A stretch of DNA of 64,000 nt from Glandiceps talaboti (lineage: Eukaryota; Hemichordata; Enteropneusta; Spengelidae): assembly GCF_964340395.1 (NCBI RefSeq), contig NC_135552.1, positions 13,023,194 through 13,087,193 of the forward strand, given 5' to 3'. The position numbers and the translations under genes were made by a program. How positions within the stretch are numbered: the stretch's first letter is position 1; each line of letters starts with the position of its first letter. A model generated the notes under the pieces. It was given only the letters and a program-made list of their open reading frames with translations. It was not told the origin of the DNA and ran no database searches. Below are positions 48,525 to 60,315 of this stretch, piece by piece.

Positions 48525-49055
48525 TAGTCTAGATGCTAGCCGTGGCTTTGAATCTCAAAATCTCTTCACCCTGTCTAACTCAATAAGAAATCATGAACCA
48601 CAAGTTGTTTATGCAAATGAGGACTCCCCTTTCCCCCACACCATGGTTAGAATGATGTAAACTGTATATAAGTAACATCCTGAGCTGACAAATGTAATGT
48701 ATAAATATGTCCAAATTTGGACATTATGTAACGGCCCCCAATAAACCCTAACTTATCGGTTGGCTGATTTCTGTGATTAATTAACAAAGACATGATGTTA
48801 TTGACAGGATGGCTTGGTCTGAATGAATGAATGAATGAATGAATGGACGAAATTTATTTCACCAGATAACAAAAATAAGCTACACTTTAAACATATGATA
48901 CAAATATACAAAATGAATACAAAAGAAATAGACAATTGTTATCTGATGTGGACCATGGAAATAGTTCAGCGGAACTAAAATTTGAGATTTCCTCTCAGCA
49001 CCTCATTGACCTAGACATGAGAAAAGATTTGAAGCCACGGACAGCCTCTAGACTA
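48525..49055. mobile_element. TIR element, about 531 bp, with a LINE-like tail inside
   Basis: The left end is TAGTCTAGATGCTAGCCGTG, then GCTTTGAATCTCAAAATCTC. The complement of the right end is TAGTCTAGAGGCTGTCCGTG, then GCTTCAAATCTTTTCTC. The arms are about 42 bases. At about 48824-48865 there is (GAAT)n followed by GGACGAAATTTATTTCACC, which on the minus strand looks like the AATAAA plus short-tandem tail of a LINE 3' end. No frame is intact. Confidence 0.65.
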
Positions 49056-50419
49056 ATGATGGTTAAGTATGCTTCAGTGACTAAAACACTATGTGTACCT
49101 ATTTAATATGCAGCGAATTAAATCTCGCAAAAGTCCCCTCCATTCAAAAAATACATTTATATAAAGTTACAAACTGAGTATATATTTATATATGTCCCTT
49201 TAAACTATTAAAAATAATGATAGTAATAATGTTTTTTTCTTAAAATATCATAACATCATGGTCAAAGTGCATAAGGTTACATTACTTATAAAAAAGAGTA
49301 TTCTATACTTTACTATAAAATAAAGGGGAGATGGGTTAAAAGATGAATTTACAGTGGTGCAACCATTGAGTATCATAAGCTGCTGATAATTGTCATATTT
49401 GTGTTGATGTAGAACTAGTTCTGATTTCCAGCTGTCTGCCTACAATTCTGCAGGTGTTTGTACATCACTTTAGTACTTTAAATATTAAATGCATGTGAAA
49501 TTTCCTCTTTTCAACTCGACATAAAGGTAAAAACATTGATTCATTGTATTAACTAAACAGGTTGACCTGTTCACAAATTATTTTCCTGATACGCCGTAGT
49601 GTGATATGTCATTTCTCAGTTCTTGCTACCTCGCATAGCAGCACCTCATGCTAGAGGGTCAAAATAGAACAAGAAGGTCGATTTGTTTTCACGCTCGCCT
49701 ATAGTAATGCGTGTGTAGTGCATAGAGCGGAAGTTAATGGTGTCGACCAAGAAATTGAATAGTAGCTATTTGTATGGCACACCTAGATGGTAGAAGTGTA
49801 CTGCACTAGCTGACGTGTACCGATAATTCATTCACCCTTTCTGATGTCAGAATCTCACTTTCTACTCATGATTGCGAGTTGATTTGACGTGTTTTCCTTT
49901 TCCAATCAAAATGCAATGATCCAAGTGTGAAATGGAGAGTACTGGTGGATGTTTGCATTGTTGAATTATGTATTTGGAGGTCACAGGTCAGGGCAGTTCA
50001 TCACGATTCCAAAATGCCCTTTTGTATGTTTATATACCAGTAGAATTACTCTCTACATAGTTCACTAATGAAGGATTAAAAACAAGAGTTGGTGTATCGG
50101 CAATAGTGGATAAAACTGTCGTTTTGTATATAAAGTGAATACTGACTATAATTGAATGGTTCACTGCTGCTCGTATACAATGCCCTGCTTTAAATCTGCC
50201 ATCAGAAATGTTTAACATTTGAGAAAGATTTGCTGTTGAAAATAACCCTCCAAGTTACTGAAATTGTCAAAAAATAACCCTCCAAGTTACTGAAATTGTC
50301 AAAAAATTCTACTGTAAGAAATTGTGTAACACTGACTTAAGTGGTTAGTTGGTTTATTGCCTAATATTAGCACAGTCAAGTAAGATTATATATATTCTTG
50401 GTCAAGGTAAATGACTTTT
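49056..50419. other. AT-rich DNA with a DR1 motif and a 36-bp duplication
   Basis: AGGTCACAGGTCA at 49978-49990 is a second perfect AGGTCA pair with one-base spacing. At 50240-50312 a 36-bp unit (AAATAACCCTCCAAGTTACT, then GAAATTGTCAAA) is present twice exactly in tandem, a recent duplication. No exon was recognised. Confidence 0.5.
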
Positions 50420-50805
50420 CTAAAATGATAATCAAAGTCCCTAGAAACCATGACCAATGCCCATAGCGACTGTATTATTGACTTTGAGGGAGATTGGTTT
50501 TCTATTAAAAAAATTATTTAAAACAAATGAAAATCCCTAGAAACCATGACTTATGGTTTTATAGACTTTCAATTTTTTAAAATCATTTTTAGAAAACTCA
50601 TTCCCACCTTTAAGTGAAGAACACAGTTGCCATGGGCCATAATAATAAAAACTGTAACTATGCCCTTTGTAACTTGCATTCTTGATTCAGAAGTGCTTAG
50701 TTTAGGGAGTCAACTTTCTAAAATGATAAAAAAAAAAGTCCTTAGAAACCATAACTATCCAGTATGCCCCATAGCAAATGCATTCCTGACTCACAGGTGC
50801 TATAT
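50420..50805 (+). repeat. Degenerate tandem repeat, about 95-150 bp unit, three to four units
   Basis: CTAAAATGATAATCAAAGTC, followed by CCTAGAAACCATGACCAATG, then GCCCATAGC and TTGACT or CTGACTC, recurs near 50418, 50515 and 50718, with a partial unit near 50630. It ends about 80 bases before the terminal exon at 50886, so the exon sits at the edge of a repetitive stretch. Confidence 0.6.
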
Positions 50806-50885
50806 TTAAAAAAAAAAATTGAGAATGTTCAGTCAATTGAAAAAAATTTCAATATAATATTTTTTTCATTTGATTGTCGAAGCAG

Positions 50886-50952
50886 AATATCAGACACAGA
50901 CTGGGATGGTCAAGTTACAACAGAAAATTTAAAGAAAATTATAGATGAATAA
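50886..50952 (+). CDS. Terminal exon with a degenerate EF-hand-like loop
   Basis: The acceptor is a T-rich tract and GTCGAAGCAG. Entered in phase 2 the exon reads ISDTDWDGQVTTENLKKIID, then E and TAA. DTDWDGQVTTEN has D at positions 1, 3 and 5, G at 6 and a hydrophobic V at 8 of a calcium-binding EF-hand loop. Position 12 is N instead of the usual E, so calcium binding may be weak or the likeness may be fortuitous. The following LKKIID would be the start of the exiting helix. The stop overlaps an AATAAA. Phase and strand fit the plus-strand gene starting at 26282, via the micro-exon at 33889, but it could belong to another gene. Confidence 0.4.
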
Positions 50953-50961
50953 AAAAATAAA
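50948..50961 (+). terminator. Overlapping polyadenylation signals
   Basis: Two AATAAA hexamers lie at 50948-50953 and 50956-50961. The first includes the stop codon of the exon at 50886-50952. In AT-rich DNA such hexamers are common, so this supports but does not prove a transcript end. Confidence 0.3.
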
Positions 50962-52814
50962 TTTGCCGTCACGTATACACCAACTTAACATTCTGAGCAA
51001 ATATGGCCACCTGTATGTATTAATGGAGATTTATGACCCCTTCTATAAACAATTCAGGTTCATTTGAACCAAAGACATTATTCTGGAAAAAAAATACTTA
51101 ATTGGGTTATATTGGTCAGTAATTTAGACAATACAAAGAAACTGTGGACTGTTTCATTGCCATGTGAATTAGTATAGCACCTTGAGTTCAGCCCTGCGGG
51201 AATCCATAAAGGGCTTCAATTTACTGTGAACAAACCTAAACCCCTGTGAGAATTTTACAGCTTAACTGTTCTGCATAGCAAAACCTTTCTCCTAAGTTGA
51301 ATCTGTCACGTAACTGTAAATGGAATGCTGTGTGAATAGACTTATTGCAGCAATTTAACGTTTTAAAATAAGTTCGTAATTTGTCTCTGTTTGACCATAA
51401 ATTGCGAAATTTTTGTTGTAATTTGGTATTTTAGAATATTTTGCTGAAATGGTATGTCCTTCTTTTGACTGCAAAATGCTGTATTTTATCAATGAGAACA
51501 AACTATTGTGACAGTTAATAGTTATGATTCAAAATTTCAAAATCATAATTAAAAACACTTCCCACGTTTAACAAATTATTTTTTTTAATGTGAAACATCC
51601 ATCGATCTTTTGACCACAAAATGCGATTTTTTTTTTCAAAACCATTGTCATAATTTAGCATTTCAAAATCATTTGCTAAAAATAACTATTGTTGATTACA
51701 TATCTGATAACATTTTAAATATTTTCATCAACAAGGGGATTAATAATAATCATCTGTTTTCGTCTAAATAAATTCAGAAATTTGTTGGATGAATTTTTTA
51801 CCAATTTTCTTTTGTGACAAAAATGATACATTGGTCAGTTACTAATTCTTGTGTGTGTGATATGGACAGGGTGAGTGGTACATGTATATTTGATCGTAAT
51901 TCAGCAAGTCCGTCATATATATGGATTCTGTATGCAATCACTAGATTGAATAATGGCTGTGTATGTCACTGACTGCTCCCTAAGTTATAGCCACTAGATA
52001 ACATTGTCAGCTTCTGAAAATTTTCCCATACACTTACACATTAAGATTGATGAGTTTCCAATAACTAAACCATTAGTAACAACGCAGTTACAGTTAGTGT
52101 GCCCTTTAATAAATAAAACTTTTAGAAGACAAAACATTTTGTTACGGTCAAAATGATAAAAATTGGGTTGTCTTGTGAGCTAGTCAATCACTACATAGTG
52201 AGGAATAGGGGACATCAAATGTTAGTGCATCAAAAGAAATTGCTGTGTGTCCAATTAGTACTGTGTCAAATAGCGGCTAAGAGGATTCCTATAGGTACAG
52301 GGTTTTCTAGTCCGAGCTAAAGTACTTTGCCACAGACAACCCTCGGTTATTGACATTGATTATGAAATGGTAACACATAGCAATCACTGTAAAAGAAAAG
52401 AATCCCTTGACTGTGGTACTTTAAGTTATGACGTGACCACTAAATGGCAAATCATTTAATACAGCTGCACTATCACTGCATATAGAAAGAAAGATGGGAC
52501 TTTGACAGGAAGTGTAACACAGTTCAAGGTTTCATGCTCTCTTTACCATCATAGTTTATAAACCGTTTATTTTTGCAAGGAACACAATTATGTTTAATGT
52601 CTGCCACTTTTCTCATCAAATTTGATCACATCGTGTATAATGGATGAGGTTCCTATTCTAACGAGTGTACAAGGGCAACTCATGTTTTAATCCATGATTT
52701 TTCTGAAGCGTATACATGGACATGTACATGTACAATGTAGACACACATTTTGTGAACAGATGGAAAAACTAAGAATCATTATATTAAAAATGGGTATATG
52801 TTGTTTGTTTGTGT

Positions 52815-52848
<34 letters not shown>

Positions 52849-54549
52849 ATGTATGTATGTAAGTACGTACGTACGTATGTACAACCCTCAACAAAAACCT
52901 CTAGACAACCCTCAACAAAAACGTTGCTAGAATTATTTCTAATTATGGAAAAAATAAAACAAGTATGTTTATCCTAATTATGAGATACTTCCTGTCATGT
53001 AGTTGTGCCGGACAGGAAAATATATGTCTTATAATTAGCAAGGGAATCCTAACTGTAGAGTGCAATGTATCATACCCTTTGTTTTTGAACGACTTTTCCA
53101 TTCTAAGTATTCAGCCCAGGAAACCTATAAATACTTGTCATGAATGGTAGCTAGAGAAGGTCAAGCTCTTTGATTTACAGTCGACGTAAACAACATGTCT
53201 ATATTGTTATCCCAGAATTAATATGATATGACGTCCAAAATTAATTTGTGTAATTTTGAGCGCATTGTTATTATAGAATTGATATAACATCCACAAATAA
53301 TTTGTATAATTTGAGTTTTACAAGACCTAAAGATATTACAAATTTATGATTGATTGAATTTTTTTCTGAATAATGAAAATTATTTGGTCTATAAATATAT
53401 TATAATCTTTGTTGAATCATAAAAAGTACAATTAAACAATAAAGGTTTCTTAATATTTTTTTTAAAGTAAAATTTCAAAATATTTTGCCGCTGGTGGCAC
53501 ACTCACTCCAGGTAGTTCACAGTAACTTCAATTTTTTGGTTATAATTGATCACGTCTGGGATAGTGTGTGTCAATGACATGCGATCCAGCGAAAGTACTT
53601 TCGGAAGATTGAGTTAATCATATGACCGCCGTCGCAATATTGCTCAAGATTATTTTGTTTTGAAAAACTGAATATAACTATAAATATATCTCTACATATT
53701 ATAAGATAATATGTATTTTTTAAGACAGGAACTTATAAGTGCTTTTAGCTAGGAAGATCACATGCCACATGCCGCTGCACACGCTATTGCAAACACAATT
53801 GATTATAACTGCAAAACAGAAGTGGCTACGACCTACCTATGAGTGCGCCGCCCACAGCAAAACATTTAGAAATAGCATTATTAATAGTATTGTGAAACAA
53901 CAAAGAGAGATACATGTACATGAAAATCCATGTATAGTTTTGTCATGATTAAAACTGAAATTTATTTAATTATTTGTACTTATATCTGCTTGACATCTAA
54001 ATTGTTGAAGTGATGTAGAATACCACAGACATAGCAGTTAGAAATTTATCATAAGAGAAATATAAAAAGATACTTTAAAAAATATTCAGTGTTTCCAAAA
54101 TCAACAAATTTATACATTGTCCGTAAAGTGTACATGTATATACTATAACATGCAGTAGTTCAGAAAAAAAATTGAAAAATAAGATACATTTTCCCCCCCA
54201 TGATTTTCCATAAAATTGAATGACTAAATACATCTCCAAAGAGATGGAAACTTATACCATAGTTGGAGAAAAAAAGAAGATATTAAAAAAATTATGTATA
54301 TTTTCAATAAGATTTGAAAAATAATCAATAACTTACATTACACTTTCATATGTCGATTGACTCATCAAAGTGAAATTGAACATACATTTGTACATAAGTC
54401 AAAATAGATTATTAGAAACAGAAAATGTTAATTTAAAAATTATGTACATTTTCCCGCCAAGATTTTAAAAATGTTCACTGTAACATATATTTGCTTTGAA
54501 GGCAAGTGAAATTGAACAGACACAGACAAACACACAGATACACACACAT

Positions 54550-54625
<76 letters not shown>

Positions 54626-54951
54626 CATAGACATACCAGATAATGATATATATTAAATATTTAAATTGACATGTGGATTGAGTTAATACATGGATTTCAG
54701 ACTCAATTCTTTAAAGTTCAGCATTGGCAGAACAGATCTCATTTCATCATCAAATCTGTAATAGGACGATTTGGTGACACTACGTACGTACATACATAAT
54801 GTAGAGATGTATTATCAATTGGATGTTCACCAAGCACACATAACGTTAACAGACGTCGTTGTCGTCGTAATAGCTGACATGTATTCATGGCTACTGCTTT
54901 ACTGATACCGACTACCCAAACTACAAGGTTTTACTAAGCCAGAAATCCTCC
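50962..54951. other. AT-rich DNA, no recognised gene
   Basis: It contains a SINE-tail-like phrase near 51177-51225 (TAGCACCTTGAGTTCAGCCC, then GGAATCCATAAAGGGCTTCA), a (TATG)/(TACG) microsatellite at 52817-52880 and a (CA)n run at 54541-54622. CAACCCTCAACAAAAAC is present twice near 52883 and 52906. Several 60-80 residue frames have no splice support. Confidence 0.4.
54541..54622 (+). repeat. (CA)n microsatellite
   Basis: About 40 CA dinucleotides with one TG interruption near 54549. The alternating purine-pyrimidine tract can adopt Z-DNA. Confidence 0.95.
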
Positions 54952-54984
54952 ATGTCAGAACTTGATGTTAATGACATGAAAAAT
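54952..54984 (+). CDS. Candidate first coding exon of a third gene
   Basis: ATG in the context TCCTCCATGT opens MSELDVNDMKN, which ends in phase 0 at AAT|GTGAGT. The 110 bases upstream (from about 54840) are richer in CpG (GACGTCGTTGTCGTCGTAAT) than the surroundings, as a promoter-leader would be. The same reading frame is open further upstream to 54879, so the exon could also be internal. The product is not recognised. A possible next exon in phase 0 lies at 63420. Confidence 0.3.
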
Positions 54985-56959
54985 GTGAGTATAGAGTTGT
55001 CATTTTCTTATCTGGGTGATTGGCAGTGATCCATGCCGAGAGACAAACTAATCATTTGAGAGTGAACATGACAGCTCGATCGTTACGTTTGATCTTAACA
55101 GCTGCAGACGGCAGGTATAGGACATGTATGTATATATGCGATACATGTATGTATGATCATGGTTTCACAAACGGGAGTGATCTACGTGAAGTAGCCACTC
55201 TGAAACCATGTGTATGTTTAACCTTCACTAAAGTATTGTCATGTGTTCATGTTTACTTTAATGATTAATTTGATTCATTAAGTTGAACACAATCACATTA
55301 TACCAGGAAAAATATCAAAATTTTATTGTCATTTTTATAAGTTCATTTTTCGTCACTAAAATATGTGATCTTTATTGTATACGTAGTATAGGATATTACA
55401 ATTTACAGAGTACAGTGAAATGATACTGATTTGAGCTGATTTCTTATGAAACAGTTTGGTGAAATTATTAAACATATCATGGAGGGTGAAAATTATTTTG
55501 TATTTCGATTATCATCAGGTTTATACATTTTTTTGTTGTAATGCTGTTAGAATTTGACATTTATTCAAATTTTGGAAATACAGTAATTTGATGCATTTTC
55601 AGTATTGTCAGATTTATAATAAATTGTGATTATTTTGTGATAAATTTTAACTTTGTTGTAATTTAGATGTCAAATCGGATGATATAACATTTTAGATATG
55701 AAAATATTATCGTATTTCTATTATCAAATTGATAATATGTTATAATCATTTTGTGATAAATTATAATTACGTTATAATTTTTTAAAGAAATTGATGTGCT
55801 AAAACAAATGTTACTGAGATTTTGAAAATAGCCGTTTCACTTATATTATTGTTTTTTGATAAAATATTTCATGATAAATTTATGAATTTTTTTTATGTCA
55901 TAATTTATGTATCAGGTATAAAGCATGTTTCAGATATTTGAAAAGTTGTTGCATTTGTATTATCAAATAATAATATTATAATCATTTCTTCTGCTAATTT
56001 CTGATAAATTGAAAATCTATATTACGTTAGATATTGAATTGATCAAAAACGATATCATCATTCAATATTTTTCAAACGTTGAAAATAATTGTATATTTCA
56101 TATGTTCTGATTGTTACTGTGAAAAATTGTAATTTTGTTATCAGTAAATCATGAAATTATTAATGTCAAGAATATTTGACAATATATGTCATATGTTTTT
56201 TGTTCAATATTAATCATTTTTGTGTGTTCTAGCTGTCAAGCATGAATATCTTATGAATATACAATATTCAATATATTACAAAGAAAGCTAATAATTGTAT
56301 GTGACACGATTTATTTGATTATTTATGACACATTTATATTAATATCTATAATACATTACTCTTTGTATCTAATATTCTGACACAAAAAGAATGGATTTTT
56401 TTGTTTTCTTGAAGTCAAATCTTGGATTTATGCCAGTGTGTAATTTAAAGGAGAAATTGACACCAGACTGATCTATATGTCTCTATATTGTAAAGATTTC
56501 AAATCCATGTAGTAGACAAATTGGAGTCAACATTACAAGCTATTTATAGCATTCATCCAAGTTAATCAAGGCTATATCTCGTGTTGTGATTTTTAACCAA
56601 AATAGTCGGTTCTAGTCAAAGCCGAGATGACTATAAAATCCAGATTTTCTACTCATTTTTCAAACCGATGACATATCTATATATTTTATGCTAATCATAT
56701 CACATATCCCAAATTCATAATTTTCAGTCTGTCGTACGTAATACAGCGTTTTGCATATGTCCATAAATAATGTACATTTCATAAATGATGTACTAAAGAG
56801 TTGTCAGATGAGATTTCCCTCCACAGGAAGTCCCTGGATTTTTATTGAAATAACAGAAAAGGGGGCACTGGACCATCTTAACCTGTATTACTTCCTCTGT
56901 TGAGAATTGGGGTCAATTTAAGATTATCTAAAATGTAGAAATAGTGCAGATGAATATGG
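54985..56959. other. Very AT-rich DNA, decayed repeat
   Basis: From about 55320 to 56250 phrases such as TTATCAAATTGATAATATRT, TGATAAATTNTAATT and GATATTTGAAAA recur about every 100-130 bases, which looks like an extremely degenerate tandem array. No exon is seen. A TTAAAGGAGAAATTGACACC phrase at 56446 resembles the start of a TTAA-type element, but no partner end was found. Confidence 0.35.
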
Positions 56960-58130
56960 TTAAATATTTTTTTAACATATAATATATGTACCTTTATATG
57001 CCCCCTCTTTGGAAGACCAGAGTCAAATGAGTAATCATGAAATTGCAGATGAAAATGGTCAAATATTTTTTTAACATATATGTACCTTTATGCCCCCCTC
57101 ATTGGAAGACCAGAGTCAAATCGTGTTTGTCTCAAATGTAGAAATAGTACAGATGAAAATGGCAATATGATTTTAAACATATATGTACCTTTATGCCCTC
57201 TCTTTGGAGGACCAGAGTCAAATTAATGATAATGTTTGTCTGAAATGTTAGAAGTATTGCAGATGAAAATGGTAATATGTTTTTAAACATATATGTACCT
57301 TTATGCTCTCTCTTTGGAGGACCAAAGTCAAATTAATGATTATGTTTGTCTGAAATGTTAGAAGTATTGCAGATGAAAATGGTAATATGTTTGATACACA
57401 TATATTATACTGCTATGCTCCCTTTGTAAAAGATCAGAGTTGAAGTAATAGATTTCAAAATCTAAAATACAGTGATGTTGTAGGTAGAAATGGTGGTGTT
57501 TTTTTTAACCATATATAATACCTTAATATGTTGCTGCTGTTCTGAGGATTGAAGTCAAAATAATGTTTTTTTTCCTAAAATGCTGGAATATGTGCTGTTA
57601 TGCTTCCTGTATAGAAGGTCTGCAGGGTTAAATTAACATTTTTCATCTAAATTATAGATTAATAAAGCTATAAATTGTAAATGTACAATACTATCCAACA
57701 CATAGAGTTGTGACTTTTCAATCAAGATAGAGAAACAAATTATAGAATCTTTGAAGAAGTGTTATAAAATTTAAAGATTTCCAGATATTTATTCTTCTTA
57801 CCTGCAATGTTATACATAAAAATATATAAATAAATGTGATTATACACATGCAAAAAAAAAAAAAAAAAGCTATAAATTCTAGAAGAACGTTGATTTTAAA
57901 ATAATGTCTGATCAATTTATACCTAAATATTTCTTATTGTACAGAGAATCAGGTTCAAATTAACATAATGTTCATCTAAAGTCAAGAAATATTGCATATA
58001 AAAATGGATTTTTACAACTAATGTCTAACCTACATTATGCACCTTACTGTTCCTTCTGTAGAGGTTGAGGACCAAATAACCATTTTGTCATCTAAATTAT
58101 AGAAATCTTGTTGATATAAAAATTGTCATG
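56960..58130 (+). repeat. Tandem repeat, about 95-115 bp unit, about ten units of graded decay
   Basis: The unit is ATATGTACCTTTATGCCCCC, TCTTTGGAAGACCAGAGTCA, AATTAATGATTATGTTTGTC, TGAAATGTAGAAATAGTGCA, GATGAAAATGGTAATAT, TTTTTAAAC. Clear copies start near 56985, 57075, 57180, 57290 and 57395. Copies after 57500 keep only blocks such as GARGTCAAA, TCATCTAAA and ATATAAAAATGG. Identity falls from the centre to the right edge. Confidence 0.8.
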
Positions 58131-58662
58131 CCTTTTCTACCAAAGTATTAAATATGATAAAGACACCATTTTAAGCCCCCTTGTAATTATTCATAATAAA
58201 ATGAAAGTCATGTCCCAAAACTGTTACTTTCATGAAAATCATATGAAAACAGCCACCAAACCCTAAATACTGCCTTCCCAATGGCAAGTATACAAGGGTG
58301 ATTATCTGTGAGCTTTCAATTTAGTTCACCCAATTATCTTTTGCTACTTTTGCTATAGGATAACCTTCTAGGGGTTTTTAACCTGCTGACCCTTGTTTAG
58401 CTATAGTGAGTTGATACTTGGGATATTTTCATCATGTGCATGTTCCTGCCAAAATGATGCAATTCTTGCAGTCATTTTATGAAACCAAAACTAAAATACT
58501 ATTGAATGACACACTTTAAGCTTGTAACCACATTTTATAATAGCACAATTGTATGTACTTTATAGCTGAATAAGAAATCAAAGTCAGTTGAAATGTAATG
58601 TAGACTGTACGAAGATGTGTCTTGACAAGCACGTCCTATCAGCCACCACTTGAAGGAGGACG
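58131..58662. other. AT-rich DNA, no recognised element
   Basis: No exon, no repeat ends and no tandem structure were recognised. Confidence 0.35.
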
Positions 58663-59071
58663 ATCGCACAATGTCGCACAAACTCAATAAGCGAACATCG
58701 TTTGTTTAAGTCAAAACCCATCCCTCCTCTCCCTAGATGAAGATTCACAAGTGCGACATCACACGTTTATACATGTATATGATGTAAAGTATGATGCAAA
58801 GTGCAGCAATCGTACCACTACGATCGTTGCGTAAAAACATAGTAAACATGACTTTCCAGCCTTATGAACCTATTTACTGAGATGATGGTAAACCCAGTAC
58901 TGCATGTAACATAAGAAGTAAATTTTTATCAACTTATCAACATCTCAGAAGTCAATACAGAAACTGTCATCATTGAAGGAGTGAATGTTTTGAAGTGCAA
59001 AAATGAAGTTCAGCAATCCCTCCCCTAAACGGATGAAGTTTGCTTATTGAGCTTGTGTGATATTGTGCGAT
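58663..59071. mobile_element. TIR element, about 409 bp
   Basis: The left arm is ATCGCACAATGTCGCACAAA, then CTCAATAAGCGAACATC. The complement of the right arm is ATCGCACAATATCACACAAG, then CTCAATAAGCAAACTTC. The arms are about 39 bases with seven mismatches, several of them C-to-T type. The inner sequences also hold partly inverted phrases (CCCTCCTCTCCCTAGATGAAG against CCCTCCCCTAAACGGATGAAG), so this may be part of a longer foldback. Confidence 0.65.
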
Positions 59072-59678
59072 TGTGTCCCTTACATGATGTATCTTTCAGA
59101 CTTCAGTGTTCGCCCCAAGATCACATATCAAACAACATCCTTGAAATGTAAGAAAACAAAAGAAACTAATTTGCATAACAAACCATCTCATTCATATGCA
59201 AATATATGTGATGCTAGGGTAAGTTCTTGGGGAAAGCACTGGGCTAGTTAAGTGCTGTTTGAAATTCATGCATGGATGTGTATACATGTTTACTGCATTA
59301 TTTTGTCTATACCTCACTGATCACAGGATGTGTATGTATTGACCATCCTGTTATTGTGTTGTAACATATGGTCTAATGTTTAAGGGTACGGGTCCTGAAA
59401 TGGACTGTTTTCATTTTTGGTGCCATATGGCAAATGCACAATAACAAATCTAGAAAGTAGCCTTAGAATGTTACACTTGGGACCTGATGGGATCATAGAA
59501 AGGAAAACTCAGTTTTCAGTTATCTTTGGTGACTTGTAATAGTGACTTTAAAGATATGTTAGATTTTCTAGTAATTTGTAACAGTTTCACTCAGTACATG
59601 TAACTCAGATTCTAGTTTAAATGTTCCACTGTAATTGATTCAAATTAATTTCACTGCAGTACTTGATTTAGGTTATAC

Positions 59679-60315
59679 AGAATAGAATAGAATCTTTATT
59701 GCATCCATTAAGAAAACTACATTTCTTCATTGGATTTTCTGCAATAAGTGTTTGGTGCTGAAACAAACTGATAAATATATAAACTAGAGTAATAATAGCT
59801 CGCGCAGCAGCTCAATGACTAGTACTCTTGTGCATCCTATATACTATGCAATTTTTTTTAGATGGTTTTACCCAAGGATGCATTGCGGTGCAGTGACTAC
59901 GCATGTGCGTTCTGTATACTATGTGCATTCTTAACACAGAGGGCGATATCTACAATATCATCGTGAGGCAGCCGGTCACAAATGAATCTACCCTGTGATG
60001 GGCTTTGCCTACGAAAGTGTAAACTTTAGGTTAGATAAATGTAATGTATTTCTTGTAACTCTGTGGAATGCCTTTCCTCATGATAAATGCTGATTTTATG
60101 AAAGTTGTCAGAGCCATAAGTATGTGTCTATGATCAAAGTTAAAAAGAGTAATAAATTTTGATTCATTATCTAGTTCTTTGAAATTGTCTACACTCCTGA
60201 TTGTACTTAGTCTGGTATACATTTGTTGTCTCTCAATGTTATAGTTGTTGCATGTTCTGAGGAAGTGTATTTCATCTTCTATCATATTGCAGGTGTTGCA
60301 TAATCTGTTTTGTAT
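59679..60315 (-). mobile_element. LINE 3' end with reverse-transcriptase C terminus
   Basis: On the minus strand the frame from about 60313 to 60031 reads NRLCNTCNMIEDEIHFLRTC, a C-x2-C-x7-H-x4-C zinc knuckle with the 'EDE-x-HFL' signature seen at the C terminus of many LINE-type reverse transcriptases. About 75 more residues and a stop follow. The 3' UTR ends in GCAATAAAGATTCTATTCTA, that is AATAAA and a short (TTCTA)n tail at 59679. The 5' end is truncated at about 60315. The C-terminal frame is open, so it is rather recent. The clade is not assigned. Confidence 0.75.
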
